In this document: piece by piece, positions 1 to 8,371 of the stretch
Layout: each line of letters opens with the position of its first letter
Numbering within the stretch: the first letter of the stretch is position 1
Source: a virus
Length of the DNA stretch: 48,316 nt
IMG/VR virus record: IMGVR_UViG_3300027365_000022
Span: 1 to 48,316 of that record
Reading direction: 5' to 3' (one strand)
Notes under the pieces: model-generated
Seen by the model: the letters and a program-made list of their open reading frames with translations, nothing else
Databases searched by the model: none
Told to the model about the DNA's origin: nothing
Program-made: the position numbers and the translations under genes

Positions 1-116
1 TTTCTGTACTCAGTGCTTTTTCAGGTTTTGGCAACTCCATCAACAGGTTACGGCCACAGACGACCGACAGCCGGTGGAGTAGGGTACAGGCCAGTGCGAC
101 TACTGGGTTTTTGTAC

Positions 117-656
117 ATGGCAAGAACAGGCAACAACCACAAAGGTGCTAACTCTGACGGCGGTTTCGGCACCCTCTGTAATGGCGCTGAGCTGGCGCGG
201 ATTATCGGTGTCAGCCGTCCGACCATCACCAAGTTCACAAAGGCCGGCATGCCGATCTATGACGAAAAGGGTGCGCGCAACTCACCCCGTTACGATTCGG
301 CTGCCTGTATTCGTTGGTGGAAGGATCGGGAACTGCAAAAGGCCCGTGGCAGCGGGGATGCAGACGAACTCGACATAGACGAAATCCGCCGTCGCACCGA
401 ACTGGCCAAGATGAAAAAGGAAGAGATCAGCCTTGCGGTTGAGGAAGAGCGTTACGGTGATGTGGAGGCCATCCTTGAAGAACTGGGGCATGCTCTGGCC
501 ACCATCAGGGCAAGCCTGATCGCGTTGCCAAAGTGTGCCGCTCAGCTGGAGCATCAGGAATCCGGATTCATCGAAAAGCGCCTTGAGGAAGAGGTGTACC
601 GGATGCTTGAAGAGCTGGCCGACTTCACCATAGAGGATGACGATGGCAGCGAGTGA
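117..656 (+). CDS. Terminase small subunit (Nu1 family)
   Basis: This 179-residue protein should recognise the packaging site and recruit the large terminase. Residues about 22-45 form a winged helix-turn-helix (ARIIGVSRPTITKFTKAG), followed by the charged helical linker (IRRRTELAKMKKEEI) and C-terminal helices typical of lambda gpNu1. A TTG at 111 is in frame, but ATG 117 is the more natural start; no strong ribosome site precedes either. It overlaps the large subunit by 14 bases. It is the first gene of the rightward late cluster, as in lambda, so the phage cos site should lie near this end. Confidence 0.88.
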   Translation: MARTGNNHKGANSDGGFGTLCNGAELARIIGVSRPTITKFTKAGMPIYDEKGARNSPRYDSAACIRWWKDRELQKARGSGDADELDIDEIRRRTELAKMKKEEISLAVEEERYGDVEAILEELGHALATIRASLIALPKCAAQLEHQESGFIEKRLEEEVYRMLEELADFTIEDDDGSE

Positions 657-2640
657 GCCGCTTCACTTTCGTTGCCTTCGTAACCTCAGGCGCAGGCTTG
701 AGGATGCCATCAAGGCAAACCTGAAGCCGCCACCCAAGCTCAATCTTGTTGAGTGGGCGGATACCTTCCGGTACCTGCCTGACAACTCAGCTGAAGCAGG
801 CAAGTGGCGCACCGATCGTGTTGAAGCCGCCCGCGCCCCGATGCTGGCCATCACCGATCCTGAGGTTCAGGAAGTCACGGTTATGTGCTGCATCCAGCTG
901 ATGAAGACCGAGTTAATGCTCAACGCGGCTCTGTACTACATGCACCAGGAGCCGTCCCCGATCATGTACGTGGCGCCGAAGACGGAAACCGCCGAAGCGT
1001 GGTCCAAGGAGCGTCTGGTTAAATCGGTCACCGCCACACCGGCCGTCCGCGATATCTTCAGCAGCAACCGCCGGGGGCAGGGCAATACCATCCTGCAGAA
1101 ACAGTTCCCGGGTGGTCAGATATCCATAGTCTCGGCCCGCAACCCGACTGACCTTGCTATGCGCGCCTGTCGAATCATGCTGTTCGATGAGTGTGACAAA
1201 TACCCGATGAACGTGGGTGCCGGTGAAGGCGGCTCCGGCGGTGAGGGTGACCCGATCCAAGTGGCGTGGGGCCGTGCCACAACCTATGGCCGGCGCGCCA
1301 AGAAAATCACCGCCTGTTCGCCTACGGTCGAAGGTCGGTCCCGTATTCATCAGGAATGGCTGAAGTCAGACCAGGGTGAATTCCACCAGCCCTGTAGGCA
1401 CTGTGGCCACTCTGAACCGCTCGACTGGTACAAGCACGTAGTGCCGCATATACCGGAAGACAAAGACGGAAATCTACTGCCGGACAAGGCCCGCATCATC
1501 TGCGGAGCTTGTGGCGCTGAATGGAGCGAAAGTGACCGCTTTTGGTCAATCGCCAACCATGAATGGGTGCCTCGGCGCCCTGAAATTAAGCACCATAGAG
1601 GGTTTAAAGCGTCTGCACTGGCATCCCCGTTTATTTCCGTAGTGGCGCTGGCGCGTGAATACGTGGATGCCAAAGACAGCCCTCAGGCGCTCAAGGCGTT
1701 CGAAAATACACGCTTGGCCAACGTATACCGCGAAAAAGGAGACGCACCAGACTGGCAGCGCCTGTATGAACGCCGCGAGACCTGGCCGCTGGGTAACGTA
1801 CCGGCAGGCGGACTGATGATCGTCTGCGGTATCGACGTTCAGAAGGATTACCTCATCTTTGAGGTGGTCGCGTATGGCCGCAAGAAGCGCAGCTGGTCCA
1901 TCGATATCGGCGTGATTGAGGGGCATATCTCGACCGACAGCACCAAGGAAGAGCTGAGCAAGTTCCTTGAAACCCGCTACACCAACCAGCACGGCATCGC
2001 CATGCCGATAGAGCTGGCGCTGATCGACTCATCCAACGACACCCAAGAGGTGTACAACACCGTTGCCCAGATCGGCACGCCACGGCTGCGAGCCATCAAG
2101 GGCGTGGGTAGCCTGACCACCATGATCGGCACGCCCAAGCCGGTACAAATCAGCATCGATGGCATCCGCAAAGACGGCGGTATCAAGATGTGGCCTGTGG
2201 GCGTCAATGTGCTGAAGGAACAGCTCTACAAGTGGCTGCTGCTGCCGCGCCCGACTGATGAGGCACTGGCCGAAGGCTCTGAATGGCCGACCGGTTACTG
2301 CCACTTCCCTGAGTGGGGCGATGACTACTTCAAGCAGCTGACCGCCGAAATACTGGTGGAACGGGCCAACAGCCGTGGCTACCTGGAGCAGGTATGGGAA
2401 CGTATCCGCGACCACAACCACTACCTTGACTGCCGCAACTACGCCCGCGCCGCGTCTGCGATGCTGGGGCTCGACCGCATGACCGAGGATGACTGGCAAG
2501 AACGCGAAACCCGCTACGGCAAAGAATCACCAGAAGGCACGGCACCCACACAAGGCACCACCCCCCAGAAGGTACCGGCCACACCTACCGGCACCCCGCC
2601 GCGCAAAAAACGCCCATCCAAATGGTTCAAGAAGCGCTGA
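643..2640 (+). CDS. Terminase large subunit (GpA family)
   Basis: This is the ATP-driven DNA packaging motor and end-cutting nuclease, 665 residues, close to lambda gpA. The Walker A-like segment is QLMKTE near residue 86 and the Walker B segment is IMLFDECDKYP near residue 180. A zinc-knuckle pair (CRHC and CGAC) lies in the middle, and GIDVQKD and ALIDSSND supply nuclease acidic residues in the C-terminal half. ATG 643 is preferred over in-frame ATG 637 because GAGG at 633-636 touches 637 but sits six bases before 643. The last 40 residues are a Pro/Thr/Lys-rich tail. Confidence 0.95.
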   Translation: MAASEPLHFRCLRNLRRRLEDAIKANLKPPPKLNLVEWADTFRYLPDNSAEAGKWRTDRVEAARAPMLAITDPEVQEVTVMCCIQLMKTELMLNAALYYMHQEPSPIMYVAPKTETAEAWSKERLVKSVTATPAVRDIFSSNRRGQGNTILQKQFPGGQISIVSARNPTDLAMRACRIMLFDECDKYPMNVGAGEGGSGGEGDPIQVAWGRATTYGRRAKKITACSPTVEGRSRIHQEWLKSDQGEFHQPCRHCGHSEPLDWYKHVVPHIPEDKDGNLLPDKARIICGACGAEWSESDRFWSIANHEWVPRRPEIKHHRGFKASALASPFISVVALAREYVDAKDSPQALKAFENTRLANVYREKGDAPDWQRLYERRETWPLGNVPAGGLMIVCGIDVQKDYLIFEVVAYGRKKRSWSIDIGVIEGHISTDSTKEELSKFLETRYTNQHGIAMPIELALIDSSNDTQEVYNTVAQIGTPRLRAIKGVGSLTTMIGTPKPVQISIDGIRKDGGIKMWPVGVNVLKEQLYKWLLLPRPTDEALAEGSEWPTGYCHFPEWGDDYFKQLTAEILVERANSRGYLEQVWERIRDHNHYLDCRNYARAASAMLGLDRMTEDDWQERETRYGKESPEGTAPTQGTTPQKVPATPTGTPPRKKRPSKWFKKR

Positions 2641-2712
2641 GCGGTTGACTTGTATTCGACCGCAATCACCGGAGGATGACTGGATAAATACACAGGCACG
2701 GTGAACCGCTGA

Positions 2713-2922
2713 ATGACCACCTTCACCCACGAACAGCTCGCCAACCTAAAGAAAGCCTATGCCCGTGGCGTTATGCGCGTGCGCGAAGGGGATACATGGG
2801 TTGAATACCAGTCCATGCGGCAGATGGCGCAGGCCATTGACCGGATGGAAGCCGAGCTGGGCATCCAACACGCCAACCGCCCGCGTGGAGTGCGCAGGGT
2901 ACGATTCGGGACGCTGAAATGA
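2713..2922 (+). CDS. Head-tail joining protein, gpW-like
   Basis: This 69-residue protein matches the gpW family in size and pattern: an N-terminal helix with EQLANLKKAYARGV, a short beta hairpin around EGDTWVEYQS, then a second helix with MRQMAQAIDRMEAEL. gpW plugs the portal after DNA packaging and provides the platform for tail attachment. It sits between large terminase and portal exactly as in lambda, and its stop overlaps the portal start (ATGA). The 72 bases before it contain no other convincing gene. Confidence 0.85.
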   Translation: MTTFTHEQLANLKKAYARGVMRVREGDTWVEYQSMRQMAQAIDRMEAELGIQHANRPRGVRRVRFGTLK

Positions 2923-4421
2923 ACCTGATCGATAAGTGGTACGAAGTCACCAACCCCAAGAAAGCCGTTGACCGGCAGCGTCAGCGCATGGTGCTGGACG
3001 AACTGCGCGCCTACAACGCCGCACGCCCCAACCGTGGATCGACTGGTTACAGCCGCCGTGGCGGTCGGGCAGCGGAAGAGGTGGCGCGGGGCCATCGCGG
3101 CCTTGCCGGTGGCGCTCAGGATCTGGTGCGCAACACCGCGATCGGCAACCGCATCAAGGCGGTGCTGGCCAGCAACATGGTGGGTGACGGCATCAAGCCC
3201 GACTATATCGGTGGCAGTCCGCGCCGGGTGGAGAAGTACAAGGACACCTTCGAGGCCTGGGCCAACTCCCCGCTGTGCGACTACGAACACCATTACAACT
3301 TCTGGGGCCTGCAACACTTGTGGGCGGCCACCGTGGTTGAGTCGGGTGGTGTATTCGTGCGCCGCATCATCAACAACGCCATGACCTTTCCGCTGGTGCT
3401 GCAAACGCTTGAGCAGCAGTACCTGGATGAATCCAAGTCCGGCCTGACCGATGAAGGCGGCGAAATCTTCAGCGGCATCGAGTACCGCAAAGACGGCAGT
3501 ATCAAAGGCTACTGGCTGAAAACCAAGCTGGTCGGCAACTTCTACCGCGAAGAAAGCGAGTTCTTCCCGGCGGATGACATCATCCACATTTACTGGAAGG
3601 ACCGCCCCGGCCAGCATCTGGGCGTCAGCTGGCTGCACCCGATTGCTGATCTGGTCGATATGCGACAGGAGTGGCGCGATGCCGTGCTGATGCAACAGCG
3701 CATCGCCGCCTGCTTTGGTGTCATCGTCAAAGAGCCTGCCGGTGATATGGGTCTGGGCAGCAAGAACAGCACCCTGCGCGACGAAGACGGCCAGGCCTAC
3801 TCCGAAATGGAGTCCGGCATGATTGCCTATACCGACTCCGGTACCGAAGTGACCGTGGTCACACCGCCGAACCTCAACCACACCACCGACTTCAACGCCG
3901 AAGTCCTGCAAGACATTGCCGTGGGTGTGGGTGCCACCCGGGAGCAGATTACTGGCGACTTCAGCAAGGTTACCTGGGCATCCGGACGGCTGGCGCGTGG
4001 TGAGTTCTACACCAACCTCGACCGCTGGCAGAACTTCATGCTGCTGCCGGCGCTGGATCGGGTGCATAACTGGTTCGATGACCTCTACACCATCAAGTTT
4101 GGCCCTGTATCCGCCAAGCAGCGCAGCTGGATCCTGCCGCACCGCTCAGCCGTGAACCCGAAAGAAGAGCTGGACGTGGATATCAAGAAGGTCCGCACCG
4201 GTGCCATGACACCTCAGCAGTTCACCCGCAAGCACGGCATCAAGTTTGAAGCGGCCATTCAGGCCTGGAAAGAAGCCAAGGCCACCATGGGTGACCTGCC
4301 GTTTGACTTCGACCCGAGCAAATTCAGCTCTGCCGGCAACCAGCTCGACAACAACGACTCGGCCAGCAGTAACAGCGACAGCAATAAATCTGAGCCGTCA
4401 ACAGACGACCCCGACGAATAG
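2919..4421 (+). CDS. Portal protein, lambda gpB family
   Basis: This 500-residue protein forms the dodecameric ring at the packaging vertex, through which DNA enters and leaves the capsid. The N-terminal region has the family pattern with a basic stretch (SRRGGRAAEEVARGHRGL), then RNTAIGNRIKAVLASNMVGDG near residue 70. The core shows FFPADDIIHIYWKDRPGQHLGVSWLHP, and near the end is ATREQITGDFSKVTWASGRLARGEF, all typical of lambda-type portals. The last 40 residues are Ser/Asn/Asp-rich. It is translationally coupled to the gpW-like gene. Confidence 0.94.
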   Translation: MNLIDKWYEVTNPKKAVDRQRQRMVLDELRAYNAARPNRGSTGYSRRGGRAAEEVARGHRGLAGGAQDLVRNTAIGNRIKAVLASNMVGDGIKPDYIGGSPRRVEKYKDTFEAWANSPLCDYEHHYNFWGLQHLWAATVVESGGVFVRRIINNAMTFPLVLQTLEQQYLDESKSGLTDEGGEIFSGIEYRKDGSIKGYWLKTKLVGNFYREESEFFPADDIIHIYWKDRPGQHLGVSWLHPIADLVDMRQEWRDAVLMQQRIAACFGVIVKEPAGDMGLGSKNSTLRDEDGQAYSEMESGMIAYTDSGTEVTVVTPPNLNHTTDFNAEVLQDIAVGVGATREQITGDFSKVTWASGRLARGEFYTNLDRWQNFMLLPALDRVHNWFDDLYTIKFGPVSAKQRSWILPHRSAVNPKEELDVDIKKVRTGAMTPQQFTRKHGIKFEAAIQAWKEAKATMGDLPFDFDPSKFSSAGNQLDNNDSASSNSDSNKSEPSTDDPDE

Positions 4422-4460
4422 CTGTAAAAATATCCAGCATTAAGACAACGGAGCCAGGCG

Positions 4461-6440
4461 ATGCCGATCAGAAAAGAGCAAATGCCGAACCTCAAGGGTA
4501 AGGCCTTCTTTCGGCCTGAAACGGTAGACCGGGAGAATATGACGGTCGAAGTGGTGTTCACCACAGGCGAAGCCGGTATCCGGCAGTCTTGGTGGTCAGA
4601 CCCGTTTGAGGAGTCATTGGAGGTCAGCGAAAAAGCCATTCGCGCCGACCGGTTGAACAAGGGTCTCAGTGTTCTCGACAGCCACAATCGTTACAGCGGC
4701 ATCAATGCGGTGCTGGGTGTAACAGAAGACTGGCGCATCGAGAAAGGCCAGCTGATCGGCACTTGCCGATTCAGTCGCAACCAGCAGGGCGTATTCGATG
4801 ATGTAGCCGATGGCATCCTTCGGCATGTATCCCTTGGTTACCGCATCCACGAATACCAGGTCAGCAAAGCCACTAAAGACGGCCAGATCGAAAAGCGTAA
4901 AGCAGTCGACTGGGAACCGCTGGAACTGTCCATCGTCCCCGTCAGCTTTGAAACCACGAACGGTACCCGTGAGGCCGAGCGTGCCAACACCGAAACTCAC
5001 GAAGTCATACTGACCACTGAAGAGGTAGACGATATGCCTAAGCCTGTAGACGACAAGCGCGAAGATGCTCCGCAGGATCAGCCTGCTACCGAGCAGCGCG
5101 AAAACCCGGCTGAACCGCAGACCCGCGCTGTTGATACAGAGCAGGCAGCTGCACAGGTTCGTGCCCAACTGAAACCGATGCTCGACGCCTCCCGCGCTGC
5201 CGGCCTTGATGACACCTTTGCCATCGAAGCCTTCGACCGCGGTGTGGGCATTGATGCCTTCCGTGCCGAGGTGCTGAACAAGATGGCCGAAACCCGTAAG
5301 GCCGAGGCCATCAAATCCTTTGGTGACCCTGAGCTGCGTTCCGACGGTCGCCGTGACCAAACCGAAACACTGGTGCGCGGTGCTGAAGAAGCCATCGCCG
5401 TGCGTGCCCGTGTCAACGGTGCCACCATGACCGATGCTGCCCGTGAATTCACCGGCATGACCCTGTACGACATTGGCCGTGAGCTGCTGGTAGCCCGTGG
5501 CATCAACGTACGCGGCATGTCCCGTGAAAAGATCGCGGCCCGTGCCATGCACTCCACCAGCGACTTCCCGCTGATCCTCGAAAACGTGATGAACAAGAAC
5601 CTGCTCGACAGCTACCGGGAAACCCCGCGTACCTTCCAGAGCCTGGGCCAGCGTTCAACCGTGAACGACTTCCGCGAAAAGCACCTGTACCGCCTGGGTG
5701 ACGCCCCGAGCCTGAAGCCGCTGGGTGAAAACGGTGAATACAAGGCCGGCACCTTCTCAGAGGCCAAGGAAAGCTACGCAATCGACACCTTCGCGCGCAA
5801 GATCGCCTTTACGCGCAAGATGCTGATCAACGACGACATGAGCGCACTGGACCGTGTGCCGCGCATGTTTGGCCCGGCTGGCGCCCGTCTGGAAAACGAC
5901 ATCGTGTGGGGTCTGTTGCTGAACTATGACTTCTTCAACAACAAAGCCGCCGATCACAAGATGGCTGACAACAAGGCGCTGTTTGACGCTGCCCACGGCA
6001 ACCTTCTGACCGGTGCAGGTTCTGCACTGTCTAAGGATGCGCTGACTGCACTGCGCAAACTGGGCCGCAAGCAGAAGACGCTGGACGGCCAGTTCATGAA
6101 CGTCGAATACAACGCCATTGCGGTGCCGGAAGATCTCGAAACCACCGTGGAAGACCTGCTGCTGCCGCGCATCGTGGCTGCCAAGGTGGAAGATCAGGCC
6201 CCGCGTCAGAACATGGACATCATCGTGGAACCGCGCCTGGCTGTTGTATCGCAGACCGCTTGGTACGCCTTCAGCCGCATGATGGACACCTTCGAGTATG
6301 CATACCTCTCCGGTGAAGAAGAGATGTATACCGAAGTGGTCACCAGCACGGACGTGGATGGCCTGGAAGTGAAGGTCCGCAAGGACTTTGGTGCCGGTCT
6401 GGTCGACTGGCGTGGTATGGCCAAGGCAGTGGGCGCGTAA
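4461..6440 (+). CDS. Prohead protease fused to major capsid protein
   Basis: This 659-residue polypeptide joins two normally separate head proteins. Residues 1-180 are an HK97-type prohead protease (family U35) with His75 in LDSHN and Ser124 in HVSLGY as catalytic candidates. Residues about 190-370 are a charged, Glu/Gln/Ala-rich scaffold-like linker. Residues about 374-659 are an HK97-fold major capsid protein, starting near MNKNLLDSYRETPRTFQS. Such fusions are known in Mu-like and related phages. In-frame ATG 5034 has AGAGG eight bases upstream and could give a separate scaffold-capsid product, as lambda Nu3 arises inside gene C. The protease would be expected to remove itself during maturation. 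Confidence 0.9.
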   Translation: MPIRKEQMPNLKGKAFFRPETVDRENMTVEVVFTTGEAGIRQSWWSDPFEESLEVSEKAIRADRLNKGLSVLDSHNRYSGINAVLGVTEDWRIEKGQLIGTCRFSRNQQGVFDDVADGILRHVSLGYRIHEYQVSKATKDGQIEKRKAVDWEPLELSIVPVSFETTNGTREAERANTETHEVILTTEEVDDMPKPVDDKREDAPQDQPATEQRENPAEPQTRAVDTEQAAAQVRAQLKPMLDASRAAGLDDTFAIEAFDRGVGIDAFRAEVLNKMAETRKAEAIKSFGDPELRSDGRRDQTETLVRGAEEAIAVRARVNGATMTDAAREFTGMTLYDIGRELLVARGINVRGMSREKIAARAMHSTSDFPLILENVMNKNLLDSYRETPRTFQSLGQRSTVNDFREKHLYRLGDAPSLKPLGENGEYKAGTFSEAKESYAIDTFARKIAFTRKMLINDDMSALDRVPRMFGPAGARLENDIVWGLLLNYDFFNNKAADHKMADNKALFDAAHGNLLTGAGSALSKDALTALRKLGRKQKTLDGQFMNVEYNAIAVPEDLETTVEDLLLPRIVAAKVEDQAPRQNMDIIVEPRLAVVSQTAWYAFSRMMDTFEYAYLSGEEEMYTEVVTSTDVDGLEVKVRKDFGAGLVDWRGMAKAVGA

Positions 6441-6476
6441 GCGCCCCGTTTCCGGCACCTTAACTGGAGAATACAG

Positions 6477-6812
6477 ATGAAAAACTTCGTACAGAAAGGC
6501 GACGTTGTCACTTTCACAGCCCCGACCGGTGGCGCTGCCTCCGGCATTCCGCTGGTGGTTGGCTCGCTGGTGGTGATCCCTGCATTTTCAGCCGCTGAAG
6601 GCTACGAATGCGAAGGCGTAACCACTGGCGTGTTCAGCTTGCCGAAAAAATCCACAGACACCCCGACGCAGTTTGCCAAGGCGTATTGGGATGCCACCAA
6701 CGGTGAAGTGACCACCACTGCCACCGACAACACCCTGATCGGTGTGTTTATGCACGCGCACGCTACCGGCACCACTGAGGCGGATATCCGCCTGAATGGC
6801 GTCAGCATCTAA
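6477..6812 (+). CDS. DUF2190 family capsid-associated protein
   Basis: This 111-residue beta-rich protein matches DUF2190, found directly after the capsid gene in many siphophages and Mu-like phages. The N-terminal MKNFVQKGDVVTFTAP and later GVFSLPKKST and IGVFMHAHATGTTEADIRL are typical. Members are thought to be capsid decoration or stabilising proteins, the position of lambda gpD. It has its own ribosome site (CTGGAG) and its stop overlaps the next start (TAATG). Confidence 0.82.
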   Translation: MKNFVQKGDVVTFTAPTGGAASGIPLVVGSLVVIPAFSAAEGYECEGVTTGVFSLPKKSTDTPTQFAKAYWDATNGEVTTTATDNTLIGVFMHAHATGTTEADIRLNGVSI

Positions 6813-7126
6813 TGTCGCTGCTGCGTGAAATCATGGGTGAGGCTCAGGGCATCGTGAATGATGTGCTGGGCCACACCTGTGTGATCACCAACACCGCCAC
6901 CGGTGAAACCACCCCGAACCTAAAGGTGGTCATCAACAGCAAAGTGAAGCTCTACCAGGACGGCATCTTCGGCGGACTGGTCACCACGGCCGTATTCGAC
7001 CGCAGCCAATGCGACCCGAAGATCGGCGACGAGCTCCACGACGAAGACACCGGCATCACCTACACCCTGGAAGCGGTCAAGGACGAAACCCTGTCCAAGC
7101 TGGTGTTTATAGTGGGTGAAGACTGA
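6812..7126 (+). CDS. Probable head-tail joining or stopper protein
   Basis: This 104-residue protein is predicted to be small and beta-rich: helix 1-20, then strands around TCVITNTATGE, VKLYQDGIFGG and GDELHDEDTGITYTLEAV. I do not recognise it with certainty. Size, composition and position between DUF2190 and the gpZ-like gene fit the head-tail attachment proteins of the lambda gpFII type. It is co-translated with the preceding gene. It is the last head gene before the opposite-strand insert and converges on the BRO gene only nine bases away. Confidence 0.55.
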   Translation: MSLLREIMGEAQGIVNDVLGHTCVITNTATGETTPNLKVVINSKVKLYQDGIFGGLVTTAVFDRSQCDPKIGDELHDEDTGITYTLEAVKDETLSKLVFIVGED

Positions 7127-7134
7127 GCCTGCAT

Positions 7135-7965
7135 TCACGCATAGCCATTCACCCCCAGCCGACGCTGCACACTTTCCATCCCGTCATCCAATTCTGACAA
7201 CGCAACAGCCGCAGTCTTACCAGCGCAGAACTGATCACGCATCTCGATACCGGCACGGCTACCCAGACCTGTCAGGTGCGTATACAGGTTATGCTGGTTG
7301 AACGTGTTGTGCAGATTCAAGAAGTGCCGCTTCAAACGCCAGATGCTATACAGCTGTTCATCCGTAATCGGCGTCATGTTGGGATCATTGGCTGGCAGGT
7401 ATTCGCCATCGATGGCGTAGGCCGCAACAAAAGTGCGCGCACTGTCGAGCTGATCGGCAGGGATATCCTCAGCAGATCGAACGCCATAGGCAGCATGAAG
7501 CTGTGACCAGAGTTTTGAAGTCGCGCTGCGCCGAGCCGGAACCGGCAAGCGTGAAACCTTGCCCTTGATGATTGCGCCAAGAATATTAAAACCGTTGGTG
7601 CCGATGGTCTGACCCAGCAGGGTGCTCATCTTGCGATCACTGTCAGCGTAATAACCATGCTTGCGGATCGCGGGCAGGACTTCTGCAGTCACCCACTTTT
7701 TGAAGCGCTTGGCTTCGGCTTTGCGGCTACGAAGGATCAGGGAGTAAAGACCCGACTCATTGATCAGAACTGGCTTTCGCCCCGAACCCGAATAATGTTC
7801 GTGTTCGCGCTTTTCATCTTCATCCAATCCAATCAGCGCCTTGTTGGTATCCCTCAGATTGAGTGACGAACATACATCGACAGCAAAGAACCAAGGCTGT
7901 TCATTGATCAGCAGCGTGCGAACTTCATGGGTTTCAAAAGCGAATGGGATGATTTGAGCGGCCAT
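7135..7965 (-). CDS. BRO-family antirepressor
   Basis: This 276-residue protein has a BRO-N domain at residues 5-105: FETHEVRTLLINEQPWFFAVDV, then ALIGLDEDEK, LINESGLYSLILRSRK and FKKWVTAEVLPAIRKHG. BRO proteins bind DNA, and phage members often act as antirepressors that overcome a repressor. The C-terminal 170 residues are not recognised. AAGGAGG lies six bases before ATG 7965. It is antisense to the surrounding late genes, so it is an insert with its own control. The 160-base leader contains a C4-like antisense target, which suggests expression is normally held off by the small RNA encoded at 8129-8188. Confidence 0.88.
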   Translation of the reverse strand: MAAQIIPFAFETHEVRTLLINEQPWFFAVDVCSSLNLRDTNKALIGLDEDEKREHEHYSGSGRKPVLINESGLYSLILRSRKAEAKRFKKWVTAEVLPAIRKHGYYADSDRKMSTLLGQTIGTNGFNILGAIIKGKVSRLPVPARRSATSKLWSQLHAAYGVRSAEDIPADQLDSARTFVAAYAIDGEYLPANDPNMTPITDEQLYSIWRLKRHFLNLHNTFNQHNLYTHLTGLGSRAGIEMRDQFCAGKTAAVALSELDDGMESVQRRLGVNGYA

Positions 7966-7991
7966 GGCGGCCTCCTTACTTTTCTTTGAGA

Positions 7992-8040
7992 GTGCCCCTA
8001 AACCGTAGGGGTGCCGGGAGGCTCAAAACGGCAGTAAGCG
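7992..8040 (-). promoter_or_regulatory. Leader of BRO mRNA: antisense target and hairpin
   Basis: The segment 8022-8040 is complementary, at 17 of 19 positions, to 8162-8180 within the upstream small RNA, with one two-base internal mismatch. Nearer the gene, 7995-8000 and 8006-8011 (CCCCTA and TAGGGG) form a six-pair hairpin with a five-base loop, extendable by G-U pairs. GCCTCC of the leader message can also pair with the BRO ribosome site. Together these suggest translation control by RNA pairing. Confidence 0.6.
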
Positions 8041-8048
8041 CCGCGGAC

Positions 8049-8090
8049 TTATTTCCCCGAAGGGTATTTTATTCGTCGCCCTCCCGACAT
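8049..8090 (-). CDS. Possible 13-codon leader peptide
   Basis: A short reading frame in the BRO leader encodes MSGGRRIKYPSGK and stops ten bases before the antisense target. In phages P1 and P7 a small gene (icd) lies between c4 RNA and the antirepressor, and its translation is needed for antirepressor expression. This frame occupies the same place but is much shorter. No clear ribosome site precedes it, so it may be untranslated. Confidence 0.25.
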   Translation of the reverse strand: MSGGRRIKYPSGK

Positions 8091-8128
8091 AACGGGCAGT
8101 GCTCAAGCTACAGGCGTATTTTGGGCAC

Positions 8129-8188
8129 AAAAAAACCAACGCTGACGGGGTTGGGGCTATCCGCTTACTGAGGTTTTGAGTCCTCGTG
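8129..8188 (-). ncRNA. Putative C4-type antisense RNA
   Basis: A strong promoter would start transcription near 8188 and an intrinsic terminator ends it at 8129: CCAAC, nine-base loop, GTTGG, then seven T on the minus strand. The RNA of about 60 bases contains CUCAAAACCUCAGUAAGCG (from 8180 down to 8162). This can pair with the BRO leader at 8040-8022 through 9 + 8 base pairs around a two-base mismatch, plus four more pairs across a bulged A (GAGG with CCUC). This promoter-antisense RNA-antirepressor order is the c4 immunity arrangement known from P1/P7. The terminator stem is short, so read-through into BRO is expected, also as in P1. Confidence 0.68.
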
Positions 8189-8194
8189 CAAGGA

Positions 8195-8224
8195 ACAATA
8201 GCCGCCAACAGGATTGTGTGTCAA
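8195..8224 (-). promoter_or_regulatory. Promoter of antisense RNA / BRO transcript
   Basis: On the minus strand there is a perfect -35 TTGACA (8224-8219), an 18-base spacer and a -10 TATTGT (8200-8195). It fires toward the antisense RNA and BRO gene. It starts four bases beyond the stop codon of the small zinc-finger gene. Confidence 0.7.
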
Positions 8225-8227
8225 CCT

Positions 8228-8371
8228 CTATCGAATCACGCCGGATCTGGAGCTGTAGATCAGTCCACACCGGCTACACCGGAAAATCTTGCCGTTTTCG
8301 TTGGCGGCTTGCCACTTCCAGCTGTGACCTATGAGTCTGCAGGTTGTGTGTCTGTGTAGCAGCTTTATCAT
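8228..8371 (-). CDS. Small zinc-finger protein, DUF1660-like
   Basis: A 47-residue gene whose ATG follows directly after the stop of the DUF4124 gene (TAAATG), so the two should be co-translated. It reads CRLIGHSWKW at residues 11-20, then FRCSRCGLIYS at 30-40. That C-x-x-x-G-H-x-W followed by C-x-x-C-G pattern is typical of very small phage proteins such as the DUF1660 group, probably binding one zinc ion. Function is unknown. Rich positive charge near the N-terminus (KLLHRH) would fit nucleic-acid binding. Confidence 0.62.
   Translation of the reverse strand: MIKLLHRHTTCRLIGHSWKWQAANENGKIFRCSRCGLIYSSRSGVIR

Noticed and set aside
91-112. Terminator before the terminase start (CCAGT, loop, ACTGG, T-run)
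   Set aside because: The stem has only five pairs and the T-run overlaps the start region; too weak to claim.
2757-4142. 461-residue minus-strand open frame opposite the portal gene
   Set aside because: Mirror of a high-GC coding frame; no ribosome site or recognisable protein. The same holds for the 501-residue frame at 18773-20278 and similar long antisense frames.
8200-8309. Ten-base inverted repeat AGCCGCCAAC / GTTGGCGGCT
   Set aside because: One arm is in the antisense RNA promoter spacer and the other inside the zinc-finger gene, 90 bases apart; it may be chance.
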